Positions 13,702 to 25,607 of a stretch of 64,000 bases of DNA are shown in pieces. The translations under genes were made by a program, and so were the position numbers. The DNA comes from Cucumis sativus (taxonomy: Eukaryota; Streptophyta; Magnoliopsida; Cucurbitales; Cucurbitaceae). The number at the start of each line of letters is the position of its first letter. The stretch's first letter is position 1. A model generated the notes under the pieces. That model had not been told where the DNA came from. It saw only the letters and a program-made list of their open reading frames with translations, and did no database searches. The stretch is from the NCBI RefSeq assembly GCF_000004075.3, contig NC_026660.2, forward strand, positions 20,215,498-20,279,497, written 5' to 3'.

Positions 13702-15860
13702 TTATGAACCTTCCTTAGCACTTTCGCTGGTGGTAGCTTGCTTGAAAGCCACTGTGGGAGCAATTCTGCAGGACCGCCTCTGATGTTCAAGCACTAATTC
13801 TTCAGCAAACCAGTCGAGCTTCTCGAAGTTGGTCTGTTCTGCAAATCGCTTTCCTCCAAAGAGCACAGATTCAACATTCTTCTGCTTGAGAACCTCATCT
13901 GTCAATTCAATTAGCTTCTTTACATTACCAGCATCATAATCAGTACTTGAGCTAGGTCCACCCTCGCCTAAGCTCGACCCAAGTGCCTGAAATCCCAATA
14001 ATGATTGGTTGAGTATCATTTGCATTAAAAGGTCTTTCAGTTTTCACTCAATACTTCTTGGAGAATTTCAAGCAGTAGATTATGAGTTAAAGCTACAAAG
14101 AACACCACTGATAATAATAAAAATGTATAAATATTAGCTTTTACCCATATATGACTGTTCGAATGTATTATGTAAAAGGAAATGAGTGGGGGTGAAGGAA
14201 TATTCTTCAATTACAAAAGAAAAAGACTCCTTACTAAAACAGGAGCAGAAAATTTCCCCAATTCCGGAGAAAAAGGCAGAATCTCCCATCATAGAATTAC
14301 TTACACAAACTTTAAGGTGTTTATAGTAAGATAGTTTGGTTGAACAGTGAAAAATAAATAAATAAATAAGAAGGGACCAAATTTCTGATACATCATGCAT
14401 GGACCCCGCAATAGCAGCAAAGCAAAGAGTAAAGTACCATTTTGGTATTATGCACCACTGGCCACAGCCTTTTTATCAACCCCATACTCTTTCCCCTCTT
14501 GCATTTACACTCCTACCCGCACGAACAACTATATTTCCTTGTTTTGAGGAAACTTACGATAAGATTATTGGACCGAAGGTTAGCTACAAAGGCTGGTTAC
14601 GCAATGGACTTGATCACATTACTATTTTGGTGGAAGCAAACTCTTCTCAAGAAAAATTAAATGGATTAGAACTTTAGAATCTGTTTGCTTATGAGAGTAA
14701 TGACATTCAAAAGTGGGTGTTGATTATACAGAATGTAAGGCAAAACATAATACTGGGCCAGAGGGTCCTTATATGCCATAATTAATCATCACTATTGGTA
14801 GCAAAACCGCATCGGTTCTGGTGACTTTTCTTCTTGCAAGAGGCCAATTCTACTCATGAAACACCTAATTTTTGTCCCACCGACTAAACTAAAATCTTTG
14901 TAACTTTATAATAATTAATATACTCATCTCTACTTTACATTGGAAGGCAAATATTTAATTCTTGAATGGTTAGAACGAGATTATGAAATGAACCATAAAT
15001 TTCCTGTTGAAGTGTAGATTCTTCTTGAATAATTGACATGCATTTCTTTTCATGTGGTCAATATCGTGCCTATTGATATACTACATGTCTACTTTTTCAT
15101 TGAAATTGATGCATTTGTTGTCATAATAATTATTTTAAGAGAATGTTTTCATTTAAAAATGACATGACTAATAAAGAAACGAAAGTATTTCTCAGAAAAA
15201 AAACGTAAGTTCTTGGAAATAGGAATTGAATGCAGTTGTGTGCACGTGGCAGATTGTTGTACTTGAATTCTCACGTAATTAGAGCTCCTGGACTGACCAA
15301 ATGCCATGGGCACAACCTGGTCCACCATGTCGGCCGAGGCCTCACCAGAGATTCGATTCATGGGCCGAATCCACTCCTTCTCCTTCCACCTTGTGACCTG
15401 ACGGTGATCACGGCGGGCCTCTAATGGCTGGCTGGTTCCTAAGGATAGAACCAGAAGGTCCTCAACTCCTCGCACGAACGGAAACTCTTGTTTGTTGTGT
15501 AGTACATGAGTGATTGCGGCCGCCGTCGGGTTACTCATCGCCAAACCGCCGTCGATGGCCAGACAATTGGTTTGGTTGTCGACAGACCTCAATGCTATCA
15601 GGTCAAATACGACAGGTTCAGCCGATGTTGCTCTGCAAACCTCCCAGAGCCGGAAGTTGAAGCTTTCATTTTCTAGGGCGTCGGCTCTCGAGAATAAAAA
15701 TGGCGCCGTTGTTGACAGGTCCTAACAAGGTATCAGAACTGGTTTCAGAGTATCTTTTACAGTTAAAGTCCGTCCCTTATCAGTGAATGCCTCTTTCATC
15801 GCCTTTTCTAAAGCGGCTGTGGTTGAACTAGCTGATTTTGAACAACCGCCCTAACAAACC
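13702..15860 (-). pseudogene. Patatin-like phospholipase (pPLA-III type), truncated pseudogene
   Basis: Two exon-like blocks encode the C-terminal half of a patatin-like acyl hydrolase of the group that includes Arabidopsis PLP6-9. The first block (15860 down to 15263) reads TLTVKDTLKPVLIPC, a TAG stop at about 15722 where the family has Tyr, then DLSTTAPFLFSRADALE, WEVCRATSAEP, IDGGLAMSNPTAAAITHV and KEWIRPMNRISGEASADMVD. It ends at a good donor (CAA|GTACAA). The second block (13986-13702) begins after an acceptor and ends with LDWFAEELVLEHQRRSCRIA and a stop. The Asp of the catalytic dyad (DGG) is kept. The N-terminal half with the oxyanion loop and the GxSxG nucleophile is absent, and no ATG-led coding start is visible. 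The in-frame stop plus the missing catalytic half make it a pseudogene. The 1.28-kb intron is otherwise empty. Confidence 0.85.
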
Positions 15861-16077
15861 TTCACCTCAACTAGAATTCGACCTGCAGTAGAACTGCTGG
15901 CCTCACTATAGGCCACGGCTCAGTCCCCTCAACTTTATTGTGTATATAATATATGTAAACAAAACCAATTAATATTTAATATTTATAGTCAGTTTAGTGG
16001 TAATAATGCTTGTCTATTTTATTTCGTCGGTTATGATCTTTCGTAGCAAAAAAGTATAGTAGTGAAAATGCCTCCTA

Positions 16078-16159
16078 GGATTTCTCAATTTTGACTTCAG
16101 TTGGACAAGATTCAAGAAGGATTTCTCAATTTTGACTTTAGTTGGACAAGATTCAAGAA
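16078..16159. repeat. 41-bp tandem duplication
   Basis: Two adjacent copies of a 41-bp unit beginning ggatttctcaattttgact. The copies start at 16078 and 16119 and differ at about one base. Confidence 0.9.
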
Positions 16160-16273
16160 GATTTCATAACTAAGCTTATTAGTAAAATGAAACAGACACA
16201 GAGAGTAAAATGAAACAGAGACAGAGTAGAGGAGGAAGATGAATATGGAAGAAGAAACCTAAACCTATTGCAT

Positions 16274-16501
16274 AAACCTATTGCAGCTGCAAAGGACCTG
16301 ACCAATAATCTCGATTGTACGATGTCGTTTTGGCTTGTGACTTTGTTTTTACCATTGTGGCTTACGCCATGATTAAACCTATTGCAGCTGCACAGGACCT
16401 GACTCTTTTTCTTACAAGAAAAACCAATAATCTCGATTGTGAAATATGGTGTCGTTTTGGCTTGTGACTTTGTTTTTACCGTTGTGGAATACGCCATGAT
16501 T
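16274..16501. repeat. Imperfect tandem duplication, about 101 and 127 bp
   Basis: Both copies begin aaacctattgcagctgca and end acgccatgatt, sharing tcgttttggcttgtgacttt between. The second copy (from 16375) carries about 25 extra bases in its first half, including a small inverted repeat (tttttcttacaagaaaaa). A minus-strand ORF crosses both copies but reads them in different frames, so I treat it as chance. Confidence 0.85.
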
Positions 16502-17090
16502 GATCATGTACGGTAGATGTTATGTCTAAGTTATGATCAGACAAATCAGTTGTTTCTTGTTTGTCCGTGATGAACGGTAAAATTACATAAAAGTCCATTA
16601 TTTTATTTGTTCCTTTGGCGCGGTTCTTTCTTTGCCATTACGTGTGGGTCCGGTTTTATCAAATATGAAAAAAAACCCGTCGGTGAACGAAAATTAGAGT
16701 GGACGCGCACTAAGCTTAATCTTATTCTTGGTCTTGTATTAATCGATAAATAAATTAAATTTCAATCTTTCTTTCTGACCAATCTGTCCTTCACTTCATC
16801 CCACCATCAACTCTCGTTTTTTAAGAGTATGTGCTTTTCTTCTCAAAGCAATCAAATTGTTAGAAAGAGAGATGTCTCACACTCATGTTGAGATCAAATA
16901 AAAACACAACGATAACAAGGTAACGTATTAAAGACAAAGAAAAAACCCAACACATACATCTCAAGGAGAAATATCAAGAGTACTTTAAATTCAAGTTAAA
17001 TAAACACCATAATCATTCAAAACATGTTAAAATCTAAATCAAACGTTCAAATTAATCATTTGGATAGAACGTAAAGTGGCACTATGGATA

Positions 17091-17321
17091 CACACATTAT
17101 ATTAGTGTGCACAAACTACGTAAATGACCACATATCAAACTTTAATTCAATGGTCACCAGTGTAATTCACACATTATATTAGTGTGCACAAACTACGTAA
17201 ATGACCACATATCAAACTTTAATTCAATGGTCACCAGTGTCATTCACACATTATATTAGTATGCACAAACTACGTAAATGACCACATATCAAACTTTAAT
17301 TCAATGGTCACCAGTGTCATT
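17091..17321. repeat. Three head-to-tail copies of a 77-bp unit
   Basis: Copies start at 17091, 17168 and 17245 and are almost identical, so the array is recent. Each unit contains the palindrome tacgta and an inverted pair TGACCA ... TGGTCA separated by about 22 bases. It lies about 1.06 kb upstream of the permease start codon. Whether it is regulatory is unknown. Confidence 0.95.
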
Positions 17322-18376
17322 TTCATGGTTTTAAGCTTGTGATAGTTGAAAACCACGTGTGATGATGTCTTTAATTGAATTGGAATTAGTTGTTTAAGTC
17401 ACTGGAAAATCATAAGTATTGGGTTTGGTTTTGAATGGGTCACTAATTTTAATTTGATGATGGGGTCTTCCAAATTGACTGTTGTTTCTTTATTTATCCA
17501 ATGTGATTGGTTTTTTGATTAATTATTTCAATTAGTACAAATTGTTGATTGGGCAAGCCCACTATATCCATTCTCGTGTTGAACTAAAGTCTTAAGAGAC
17601 AAATATCATCTTTTATTTGACTAATACCATCACCACTATTTTGACATATGGTTATGTTGCGATGATTTCAGCTTAGGACTTATAAACTTTGTGTTTATGT
17701 TCTTGGAAAAAGTGATCAATTTTTCTTTGTGGACCTTATTAGGGGTAGTTTTCTAGGTTGTATGTTCTCTTTATTTATTAATTTTTTTTTGGGGGGGGTT
17801 TTATAGTTCACTGTATTTATGTCTTTTTGGCAAAACAAGTCCCTGGAAGTTACTTTTGTTAATATTTAAAGATGACTTTATTTTTAATAAAATACTGCTT
17901 GAGAAAAACAAGAAATCTAGGATGGTAGCAGTATTTGTAGCTCGTAATTATCATTACACCCAGAAGAAGAAGGATTGGATATGAAAAAGTGTATAGGATG
18001 ACTAACCTTTTTTCTATTATATTTTAATTTAAGAAATTAAAATATGAATATTTGTTTTTGCATTAAATGAAAAGGAGGAGAAATGATAGCTTGAGAGTTG
18101 AGGGTTTGGTAAGAATGAGCTGTTGAACATTGACGAAGGAAATAATTAGGCTGGGCCTCGTGACATTTGAGCCCAATAAACAGCCCAATTGGTTAGATAA
18201 AGGCTCTCAGCCCAATAAATGGCCCATGCTTGGTTCTGAAGGAATCGCAAGAACCGTATCTTTCGACAATGGACCCCATGGTATCTTCTCCAACATATTT
18301 GGAAACTTTCATTCACTGAGATTCATTTCCAGCCATAATTTCAAAATCACTTTCTTCGCCTCTGCATTTGGCTTCC

Positions 18377-21300
18377 ATGAATTTACACTCCACCTTCATC
18401 TCTTCCACCTTATTATGCCCTAAAATCCAAATACAATGCCTGCAACTTCTTCCACGATCGCCATTGCCGTCGCCATGTTTAAGAACTAATCTACAGAACT
18501 TCCAAAGGAGCAAAAGATCAAATAGGTAATACGTCTGTCTCGCTTTGACGATGCTACTTTTTCCACTATTTAATCCACCATCCACCAATCTTGAGTTTCG
18601 CTTGGTGTTATAGATACCACCGTCGGTTGCTCTGCTTCGAGCAAAAAGAGGAAGGTCTACAATCTACAGAAGAATTGCAGCCGGTTTCGTCGTCTGAGAA
18701 GAAAGGAACTGTTGCTGGAGCTATGGCTTTTATTATTGGTACCAGTATTGGATCGGGGATTCTTGCAATTCCAGAGAAAGCGTCTCCGGCTGTAACTTTC
18801 TTTTTCTCTTCTAGTATCTCTCAGCTTTAGCGATTTGATTCAAGTTAGGTTGAAAATGGAGTCTCCGGAGAGCTTATTTTTGTTATCTTCGACGTTTAAT
18901 TCGTGGCAGGGATTTTTCCCCAGTTCGATATCGATAATAATATGTTGGGGGTTTCTTTTAGTAGAAGCACTGGTGCTTGTTGAGATTAGTGTGGTTCTGT
19001 GGAGGAGGAAGAAAAAGGAGAAGAAGGCCGAAGAGGGAGAGACGGGGATGGAGGTGATTTCAGTCAGAACTATGGCGCAGGAGACTCTGGGTGATTTTGG
19101 TGGAACCCTGGCCACTGTTACCTATGTTTTCTTAGGCTACACTTCCATGGTTGCCTATATTTCCAAGTCTGGAGAGATCCTTCTCCAATCATTTAATCTT
19201 CCATCTCCACTTTCAGGCTTCCTTTTCACGTTGTTTTTTTCTCTGCTAATCTCCGTCGGTAGGACCAGAGCCGTAGATCAAGTCAACCAATGGCTTACAG
19301 CTTGTATGATAGGTAACTTCAGGACTTGAACCAGTATTATGGTCTCTCTCCTTGGAGCAGTTCTAACTTTTGGGACACAATTTCAATTATAACATATCTG
19401 GACTTGAACTTGTTATTACACTTAAGTTTTGATGATGTACATAATGGTTCCAAATGTAGTACTAATCCTCTATCGATATGGGATTTTAGAAACAGTTTAA
19501 TAGACTCAAGAATGGAAAACTGGTTTGAAATCAACGTGCCAAATTACAAAAGAAGGGAAAAGAGAGATTCCTCATCCAAAGGAGTTACAATAAAGATTTC
19601 CATTTGAACAAAAGAGAGGTCATAGGATAATTGGAGAAAAAAGAATTCAATTTAGACCAAGAGAAGGAAAAATAAAGGACTTGTATAATAAAAAAAAGAA
19701 CCAATGAGTAGTTTCCTTTGGTTCAAACATCCATTGGTTTCTTTCATTCCAAATAAACCATTGAAAGACATTGGCAAAATTCTTGCTGCAAATATTTTTC
19801 ACAATTGCAGATAAAGATGATTTAGTAATTCTTGAATGTCTTTGGGCAACAGGTTTACTACTGGGAATTGAAGTGTTAGCAGTTCAGTTTGGAGGCTGGT
19901 CCATAATAGATGGGGGAGGAGACTGGAGGAAGGTCCCAACTACAATACCTGTCATTATATTTGCTTTGGTATATCATGATGTAATACCAGGTAAATTATA
20001 TTGATTTTTTTTTTGTTGCCATTACTTTGCTTCGATGATTTGTGAAAGTATAAAGCTATAGCCCTCACTAGGTTGGTCAAATCTTATATGTTGGCAGTTC
20101 TATGTGCTTATTTGGAAGGTGACCTTCCTCGCCTAAGAGTTTCAGTTTTGCTTGGTAGCATTATTCCCCTGCTAGCATTGCTTGTCTGGGATGCAATAGC
20201 CCTTGGCTTGTTAGGACAAGCAGATCAAGTAATTGACCCAGTTGAATTGCTCCTGAGGTAGTTCATTCCAGACCTTCAACATTTCATTGAGTAGCTCTAG
20301 GTAATGATATGCTAAAGTATCATCTCCTCAAGTTTCTGAAAGAAGTTAATGGTTTGATATTCAGTGTTAAATGGAGTGGAATTTCTTACATGGTAGAATG
20401 GTTCTCACTTCTTGCTGTTGGAACATCTATGCTGGGAACATTGCTAAGCTTCTCTTCATTTTTCAAGGAGCAACTCAGTAACATCTTTTCTGATTTGTCT
20501 ACAAGAGAGGCTTTGAAAGTAATTTCTTCACAGTCTCTGATTTAATGTTGTGTACAATCATGTCTTCTGTAGATTTATATGTTGGATATGTTGAAGTGCA
20601 AGAGGCAAAACTAATGTGCCACCATGTGTTCTTGGCTATGACAGGAACCACCGAAGTTCTGCTTAATGAAGCACTGGTGGGAAATGCATAAATTAGGCCT
20701 TACTGCCTTGGCAATTGCTGTTGGTCCCTCCCTTCTTGTCTCCACTACTAATCCTGATTCATTTTCTGCTGCTACAGATATTGCGGTAAGTAAACAAAAC
20801 CAGGTGCCTGCTGTTTTATGAACATCGGGTATGCATTTTGAAAGACATAAATCCTTGATACAAATGTAATTTCTTGCCTATTAACATTACTAAAATAAAA
20901 TATGTCTAAATCGGAATAGAGGCACAAAAGTAATGTTATCTTTAGTTTTTTCTTGATGCAAGACTGGTGTTAAGAAAAATGAAGAAATCCAAATTACCAA
21001 AACATTCTGAAAGATTAAAAACGAAAGGCATTTGTTAGTAGTGGGCTTTGGGTCATGTTGAAAGCCCAAGAGTAGTTGAGATTTACTTTGTTCTAATTTT
21101 TTATTATTTTAATTAAGCTCGTGTTGCCTAAAAATATTTTCTCCTTTGTACCTTATTATCTCAAGAAAGCAATAAAAAATATCAACATCGTGGTTTTTCA
21201 CCCTGTTCTAGGGTTTCCACGTAAGTTTGTGTTTGTTCTACATCTCTACTTTCAATAGCATTCATTTTCTCCCAAGTATTTTAGGAACTCGGAACCTCCC

Positions 21301-21838
21301 CTCAAAGAGATACCACTTAAGCCCAAAGTCATCAAAGATTAGCTTGCCTCTCCTAAAACCCAACTCTTCTGTTCAAAACGAACTCCCAGTTTATTACTTT
21401 ATTATCACCTGGCTATTATGTCCCAACAAAATCATATGACGTAAAAAAATTGTGTATAATATTTAACTTATTTCTATTCACATTTCAAAGTATCTCGATT
21501 ACATAATGATACAATCACTTAATTGATTTTCATCAAGTATATCAACCTTCGTGTCAGTATAATTGTTTGTGGATATCCTTTATTATGCAACAGAACTTCA
21601 GTGCTTGATCTTCTTGTTTCTCTGATGCTCTGAATGGAAACAGGGAGGATACTGCATGACAATGTTGTATGGAGTTCTCCCCCCAGCAATGGCATGGGCA
21701 ATGCACAGTAGGGAATCAGAGGAGACTGAATCCAAGGTGTTATCGAGAGAAAGGTCTGCACTACTTGGGCTAGGTTTATTTGCTTGTGGTATTGTTGTGG
21801 AACAAGTTATCCAGGATATTCTGAAATTGCAATGGTAG
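18377..21838 (+). CDS. Tryptophan/tyrosine permease family transporter, plastid-targeted
   Basis: Multi-spanning membrane protein of the bacterial TyrP/Mtr-related family that plants carry with a plastid presequence; probable amino-acid carrier, substrate unproven. Eight exons join in frame: 18377-18525, 18614-18791, 18910-19312, 19853-19990, 20098-20257, 20365-20518, 20645-20785, 21644-21838, giving 505 residues. I chose the ATG at 18377 because the conserved frame has no Met upstream of 18723. Exon 1 supplies a Ser/Leu/Arg-rich, acid-free leader that joins exactly in phase through an 88-bp intron (AG|A at 18614). The family's first helix is GAMAFIIGTSIGSGILAIP. Later conserved pieces are CWGFLLVEALVLVE, FLGYTSMVAYISKSGE, LLLGIEVLAVQFGGWS, ALVYHDVIP, LPRLRVSVLLGSIIPL and YGVLPPAMAWAM. 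An alternative acceptor at 19810 would insert a short out-of-family segment before exon 4. Confidence 0.9.
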
Positions 21839-23082
21839 CAAGGTAAAATGATATTTTATCTGAATTAGTTTTATTTTCTTAAATTTTTGCCAACTGTTTC
21901 TAAAGTCACATTCTGTTATGTTCTCCTCAAGGAGATGGTGAACCTATCGTTAGACGAGGATGAGATTTTGGTATTTTTTCTGTCTTTGTCAGATAATCAT
22001 AAAAAAATTAAAATATGTGTGCAATTTAGACAAAATTAATTAACTGAAAGTTACATAAATGTTCCAAATTTAAAAGATGCTTAATTTAAAACGCTTAGTG
22101 GTTTCTTCTTAGGATATGCAATCTACAGTTTTTGCTAAAGTGTTTGTTTTATTTATTGTTTTTTTTCCTTTGAAATACAGTACAGGTACAGTCTAGAATT
22201 GTTAGACAACTCTGCTCTTTGACTTTGATGAACTAAACTGTTTCTTCTCATCAATAACTCAGAAACTCGAAGAACAAAGAACTGAAAGAGGGTGCAAAAC
22301 AATGGAAGAAGAGAGTAACTCAAGTAAGTTAGTGTATAGAAGGAGTGGAAGACGAAGTCTCCTTTTATAGTTTGGAGGATGGAATAGTTATGATCAAATT
22401 CCTTTCATGCATCGATTTTGTGGGCAATTAATTCCCCCAAGCATAAAATTTGTTCAATGGCCTCTCATCCTAGATAAGAATGCTCTTCTTGTTAATTCAC
22501 TCTTTTTTTTAAAAAAAAAAAAGAAAAGAAAAAAGAAACAACTTTCATTTAGAAAAAATGAAGGTAAGCTCTTCCGATTAACTATTCCTTTACTTCCGTC
22601 CGTTTCTTTCTCTGTTGGACAATTTTAGAAGCAACCAAGGAAAAAAAGAAAAAGAAAAAAGAACATCCTTTTTGGCATTCTTTGTCCCTCAAAATTTCAT
22701 CTTACATGAGTTTGCTAAACACCTGGAAAAAAATTTCTTGTGAGGAAAAGTGGGCTATATGCCTATATCATAGAATTAGAATTATGAAAGTTTTTGCTGA
22801 TTGCAATCCTTGCTCTCTAATGATGATAACTTCAGTATTATGGCTCGATTCAGGCGGGAAATATTTGTCAAGGAAATGATTGTCTTTTCAGAGGTTTTGA
22901 TCTTGTATACTGCAATAGACTAATACATATGAAAGTTTCTCTTCACAAATTCTTAATAGAGGAAAACTATGCAACACCATACTTATGTGCAAATCTTATA
23001 TCCAGCAGAGTGAACTTGAGCGGAACTTGCTACAAACTTTAAAGGAAACGAGCTTGGTTTACAGAGAATCTAGAGATACATA

Positions 23083-23244
23083 TTATGGCAGGAATGCAGT
23101 GTCTGTTTGATAAATTGCAAACCCATGTAGCAAAAGTTGGGTCGAGTTATCAAGGGGAAGATCATAGAACGCCTCAGGCCTTGGATCAGAAAAATAGGAG
23201 AAAGAAGAGAAGAGAAAAGACAAGATGGTGCAGATGGGTGCCAT
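23083..23244 (-). CDS. Unrecognised 53-residue protein, copy A
   Basis: Single-exon ORF from ATG at 23244 to TAA at 23083. I do not recognise the family. The product starts with a hydrophobic stretch (MAPICTILSFLFSSFSYFSD), then DPRPEAFYDLPLD, and ends near AIYQTDTAF. The N-terminus could be a signal peptide or membrane anchor. A partner ORF at 25608-25769 has the same length with no indel, and 35 of 53 residues are identical. Hand comparison of codons gives about 12 synonymous and 18 amino-acid-changing codon differences, which suggests mild constraint but is not decisive. A TATA box lies 52 bases upstream of the ATG, giving a plausible very short 5' UTR. No cysteine-rich or known peptide-hormone motif is visible. 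Confidence 0.5.
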   Translation of the reverse strand: MAPICTILSFLFSSFSYFSDPRPEAFYDLPLDNSTQLLLHGFAIYQTDTAFLP

Positions 23245-23295
23245 TTTTTCTTAACAAAAGTGGTGTAAGTTAATGCAGTCGCTGGAGTGGGTGAG

Positions 23296-23303
23296 TTTAT
23301 ATA
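23296..23303 (-). promoter_or_regulatory. TATA box of small ORF copy A
   Basis: TATATAAA on the minus strand, 52 bases before the ATG at 23244. The surrounding upstream sequence (to about 23520) is strongly similar to the upstream region of copy B, including the stretch aaccatgactatgtttcact read on the minus strand. Confidence 0.55.
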
Positions 23304-23850
23304 GAGCTGAAAGAGATTGAAGCTTGCTGAAATATCTAGTCATAAAGCTTCCTGAAGGGTTACTTCCTTAAAACTCTTGGGTCCTATTCCCTGACACCAA
23401 AAAGCAGGAAGAATTATATTTTGTGTTTGGAAGGAGTTTGATGCAGTGCAATTATGCAGGCGTGTCTTTGAATTCCAACCTCAAGTGAAACATAGTCATG
23501 GTTGCTTGTATTTGAATATTTTGGGATTTTTTAGGAAAAAAATGAAGGAAAAAAGATGGATAACAACAAACAATAAAGGAAGGAGAAACTTGACACTGGG
23601 ACCAGTCATGTCGGAGATTTTTTGACTCCTCTAGTTCGTTGTTGAGTGAAAGGCTGAATAAAGAATCAAATGCCGGAAGCAGGTTGTGGGATGATCAGCC
23701 AATTGAAGGTAATTTTTGTTTTTAAGTCTAAATTATGTATTTTTCTCTTCTAGCTTACTACGTGCTTTGTCACTCTCTTTTCATTTATCTGTCTTCTGTG
23801 AATCAATGTGTGCTCTGAAGTGTCCGGTAACTTATGACAAGAATAAAATT

Positions 23851-25247
23851 TTCTTTTGTTAAAAAGGGATTAATATTTTTTTTTGTACTAAGTTTTGAGT
23901 TTCCAAATGCTTCACTTTTAATCTTTCAAGTTTCAAAATGTTGAATTTTAACCGTTCTTATTTGTTAATTTAGAAGAATTATAGTTTATTAAGTTTCATT
24001 ATTTTTATCACTATTAAAATTAAACTTAAACTTAAATTAAATTAATGTCATTAAGTGTTAAGTGAAAAATTAAAGTTTAAAGTGTAAATCTTGAAATTCA
24101 GGTGTCAAATTAACAGAACTCAATGGCTAAAAGTGTAACATTTTGAAACTTAGAAGCCAAATAGAAACTAGACCTAGAACCTAGGATCAAAAGGGTATTC
24201 TCAAATAAATTAAAGAAAAAACTTTGATATTTAAATGAACGTTCGAAAGATTTTAAGTTTTCGATGTAATCTCCATTATTAATTGGTTATTGAAATTTCA
24301 ATTTTGAATAAAAGAGGTTGTTGAATTTCAACAAAAACTAAAGATATTGTATTCAAAACCAAAGATCAATCAGTTTTAAAATTGTAAACACATTCATTTG
24401 ATGATGTGGAGAACTTTTTTGGGATATTTGGACTTAAAGAACCAAAGACTCCGCTTCTCTTTTGACAACCACCATAGATTGGATTCTTTTCTCCCCTCTT
24501 TTGTAAATTTCATATATCTATAGAATTCTCTCTCACAAAGAGACGTTCAATAGAATCTTAAAATTCTATGGCATTAATTGAATTTAGTGTTGGTCATGTT
24601 GAGTTGATTGTTGGAACTTTCCAATCGACTGCCTTCCAATTGCGATTGGTTTTCTTTATCAATTATTTCAATTAGCATTAATAGTTTATTAGCCAAATGA
24701 TTGAAGGTTAGAATCTCTATCACTTCACATCTTTAAAAGAAAAAATGCAACATATAAAAAGGACGCTTCTGAACAATAACGGATGTCACATTAAAATTTT
24801 CACGTGAAAATTCATTTTTTGTATTACAAGGAAATGAAAAGAAGACTAGGAGAGAGATGACCCGGCCAGTGAAATAATAAGGCTGGGCAATCGGATATGT
24901 TAGCAAGCCCAATTGCCAAAGTCCCATTAACTAGTTCCCATTCAAATACATGAGTACACCAAGCCCAAGTTCTGATCTGAATGTAGAACACTTGGGTCTT
25001 GAAAAAAAAAGGGAAGTTTTGATATATGAAGTTTGAGCTTAGTGTCTATTTAGTCTCTAACATCTAAGGAATAGTTCTAAAGGATTTTTAAGTTAATTTG
25101 ATCGTTTCTAGTCTAACAGAAAAAACGATGTCTAGTGTTGAGGTGATGAATTATAGGTATATATGTATATATATATGTTCTTTTTAGATTGTGAATATCA
25201 CATCGATGAGGCGGCAAATTCTTTGAGAATGGGGTCGATACCACATT
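23851..25247. other. Spacer between the duplicated blocks
   Basis: AT-rich. Bases 24560-24690 (tgcgattggttttctttatc, tcaattatttcaattagc) resemble 17400-17560, and 24830-24940 (ggctgggc..., caagcccaat) resembles 18050-18200 in front of the permease. Bases 24690-24730 (gaaggttagaatctctatca) look like the B-box part of a decayed SINE. No gene seen. Confidence 0.45.
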
Positions 25248-25607
25248 CCTTATCTTCATCAATTTTGTGAGCAATTTAGGCCACCCTGGGCATCAAAGTC
25301 GTTCAGTGGCCTCTCATAATTAAATAAGAACGTTTTTTCTTCCTTCTTTTATTCTATACCAGGAAAAACAGGCTATGTCATAGATTTAGAACTATAAAAG
25401 TTTGAGCTGATTATATTACATTTACAATCTTTGCATTTCTCATGTTGGAAGTTTTTGAAATTGAACTCCAGTACCACAATATCACAAGTGCACATGATTA
25501 ACAGAAGGGAACTGTGAAATGACCATTACTTATCTGCTGTCTTCATCTTCAACAGAAATCTTGAGCAGACTTTGGAGAAGACTAACAGTTTGATTTGTAT
25601 TAGCAAA

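Larger units (their letters stand above)
15861..18376. other. Spacer between the patatin pseudogene and the permease
   Basis: Contains the three tandem repeats listed separately and otherwise AT-rich sequence. Bases 17782-17798 are a T run followed directly by eight G. Bases 18100-18260 are rich in 'gcccaat' phrases and probably belong to the permease promoter and 5' UTR. No gene is recognised. Confidence 0.5.
22404..23850. repeat. Duplicated block, copy A
   Basis: About 1.45 kb that aligns, with many small indels, to 25248-26660. Shared landmarks in order: a cgattttgtgggcaattaa-like left edge, the small ORF, its TATA region, aaccatgactatgtttcact (on the minus strand), and a right part ending near 'tgtgctctgaagtgt'. 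The similarity is visible without interruption across the non-coding parts, so the block was duplicated as a unit. Confidence 0.8.

Noticed and set aside
16153-16497. 114-residue minus-strand ORF
   Set aside because: It is open across a tandem duplication, but the two copies are read in different frames, so the frame is not conserved between them. No family resemblance.
5067-21838. Aromatic amino-acid gene cluster (chorismate synthase plus Trp/Tyr permease)
   Set aside because: Only two thematically related genes 8 kb apart, separated by repeats and a pseudogene, without shared promoter features; more likely coincidence.
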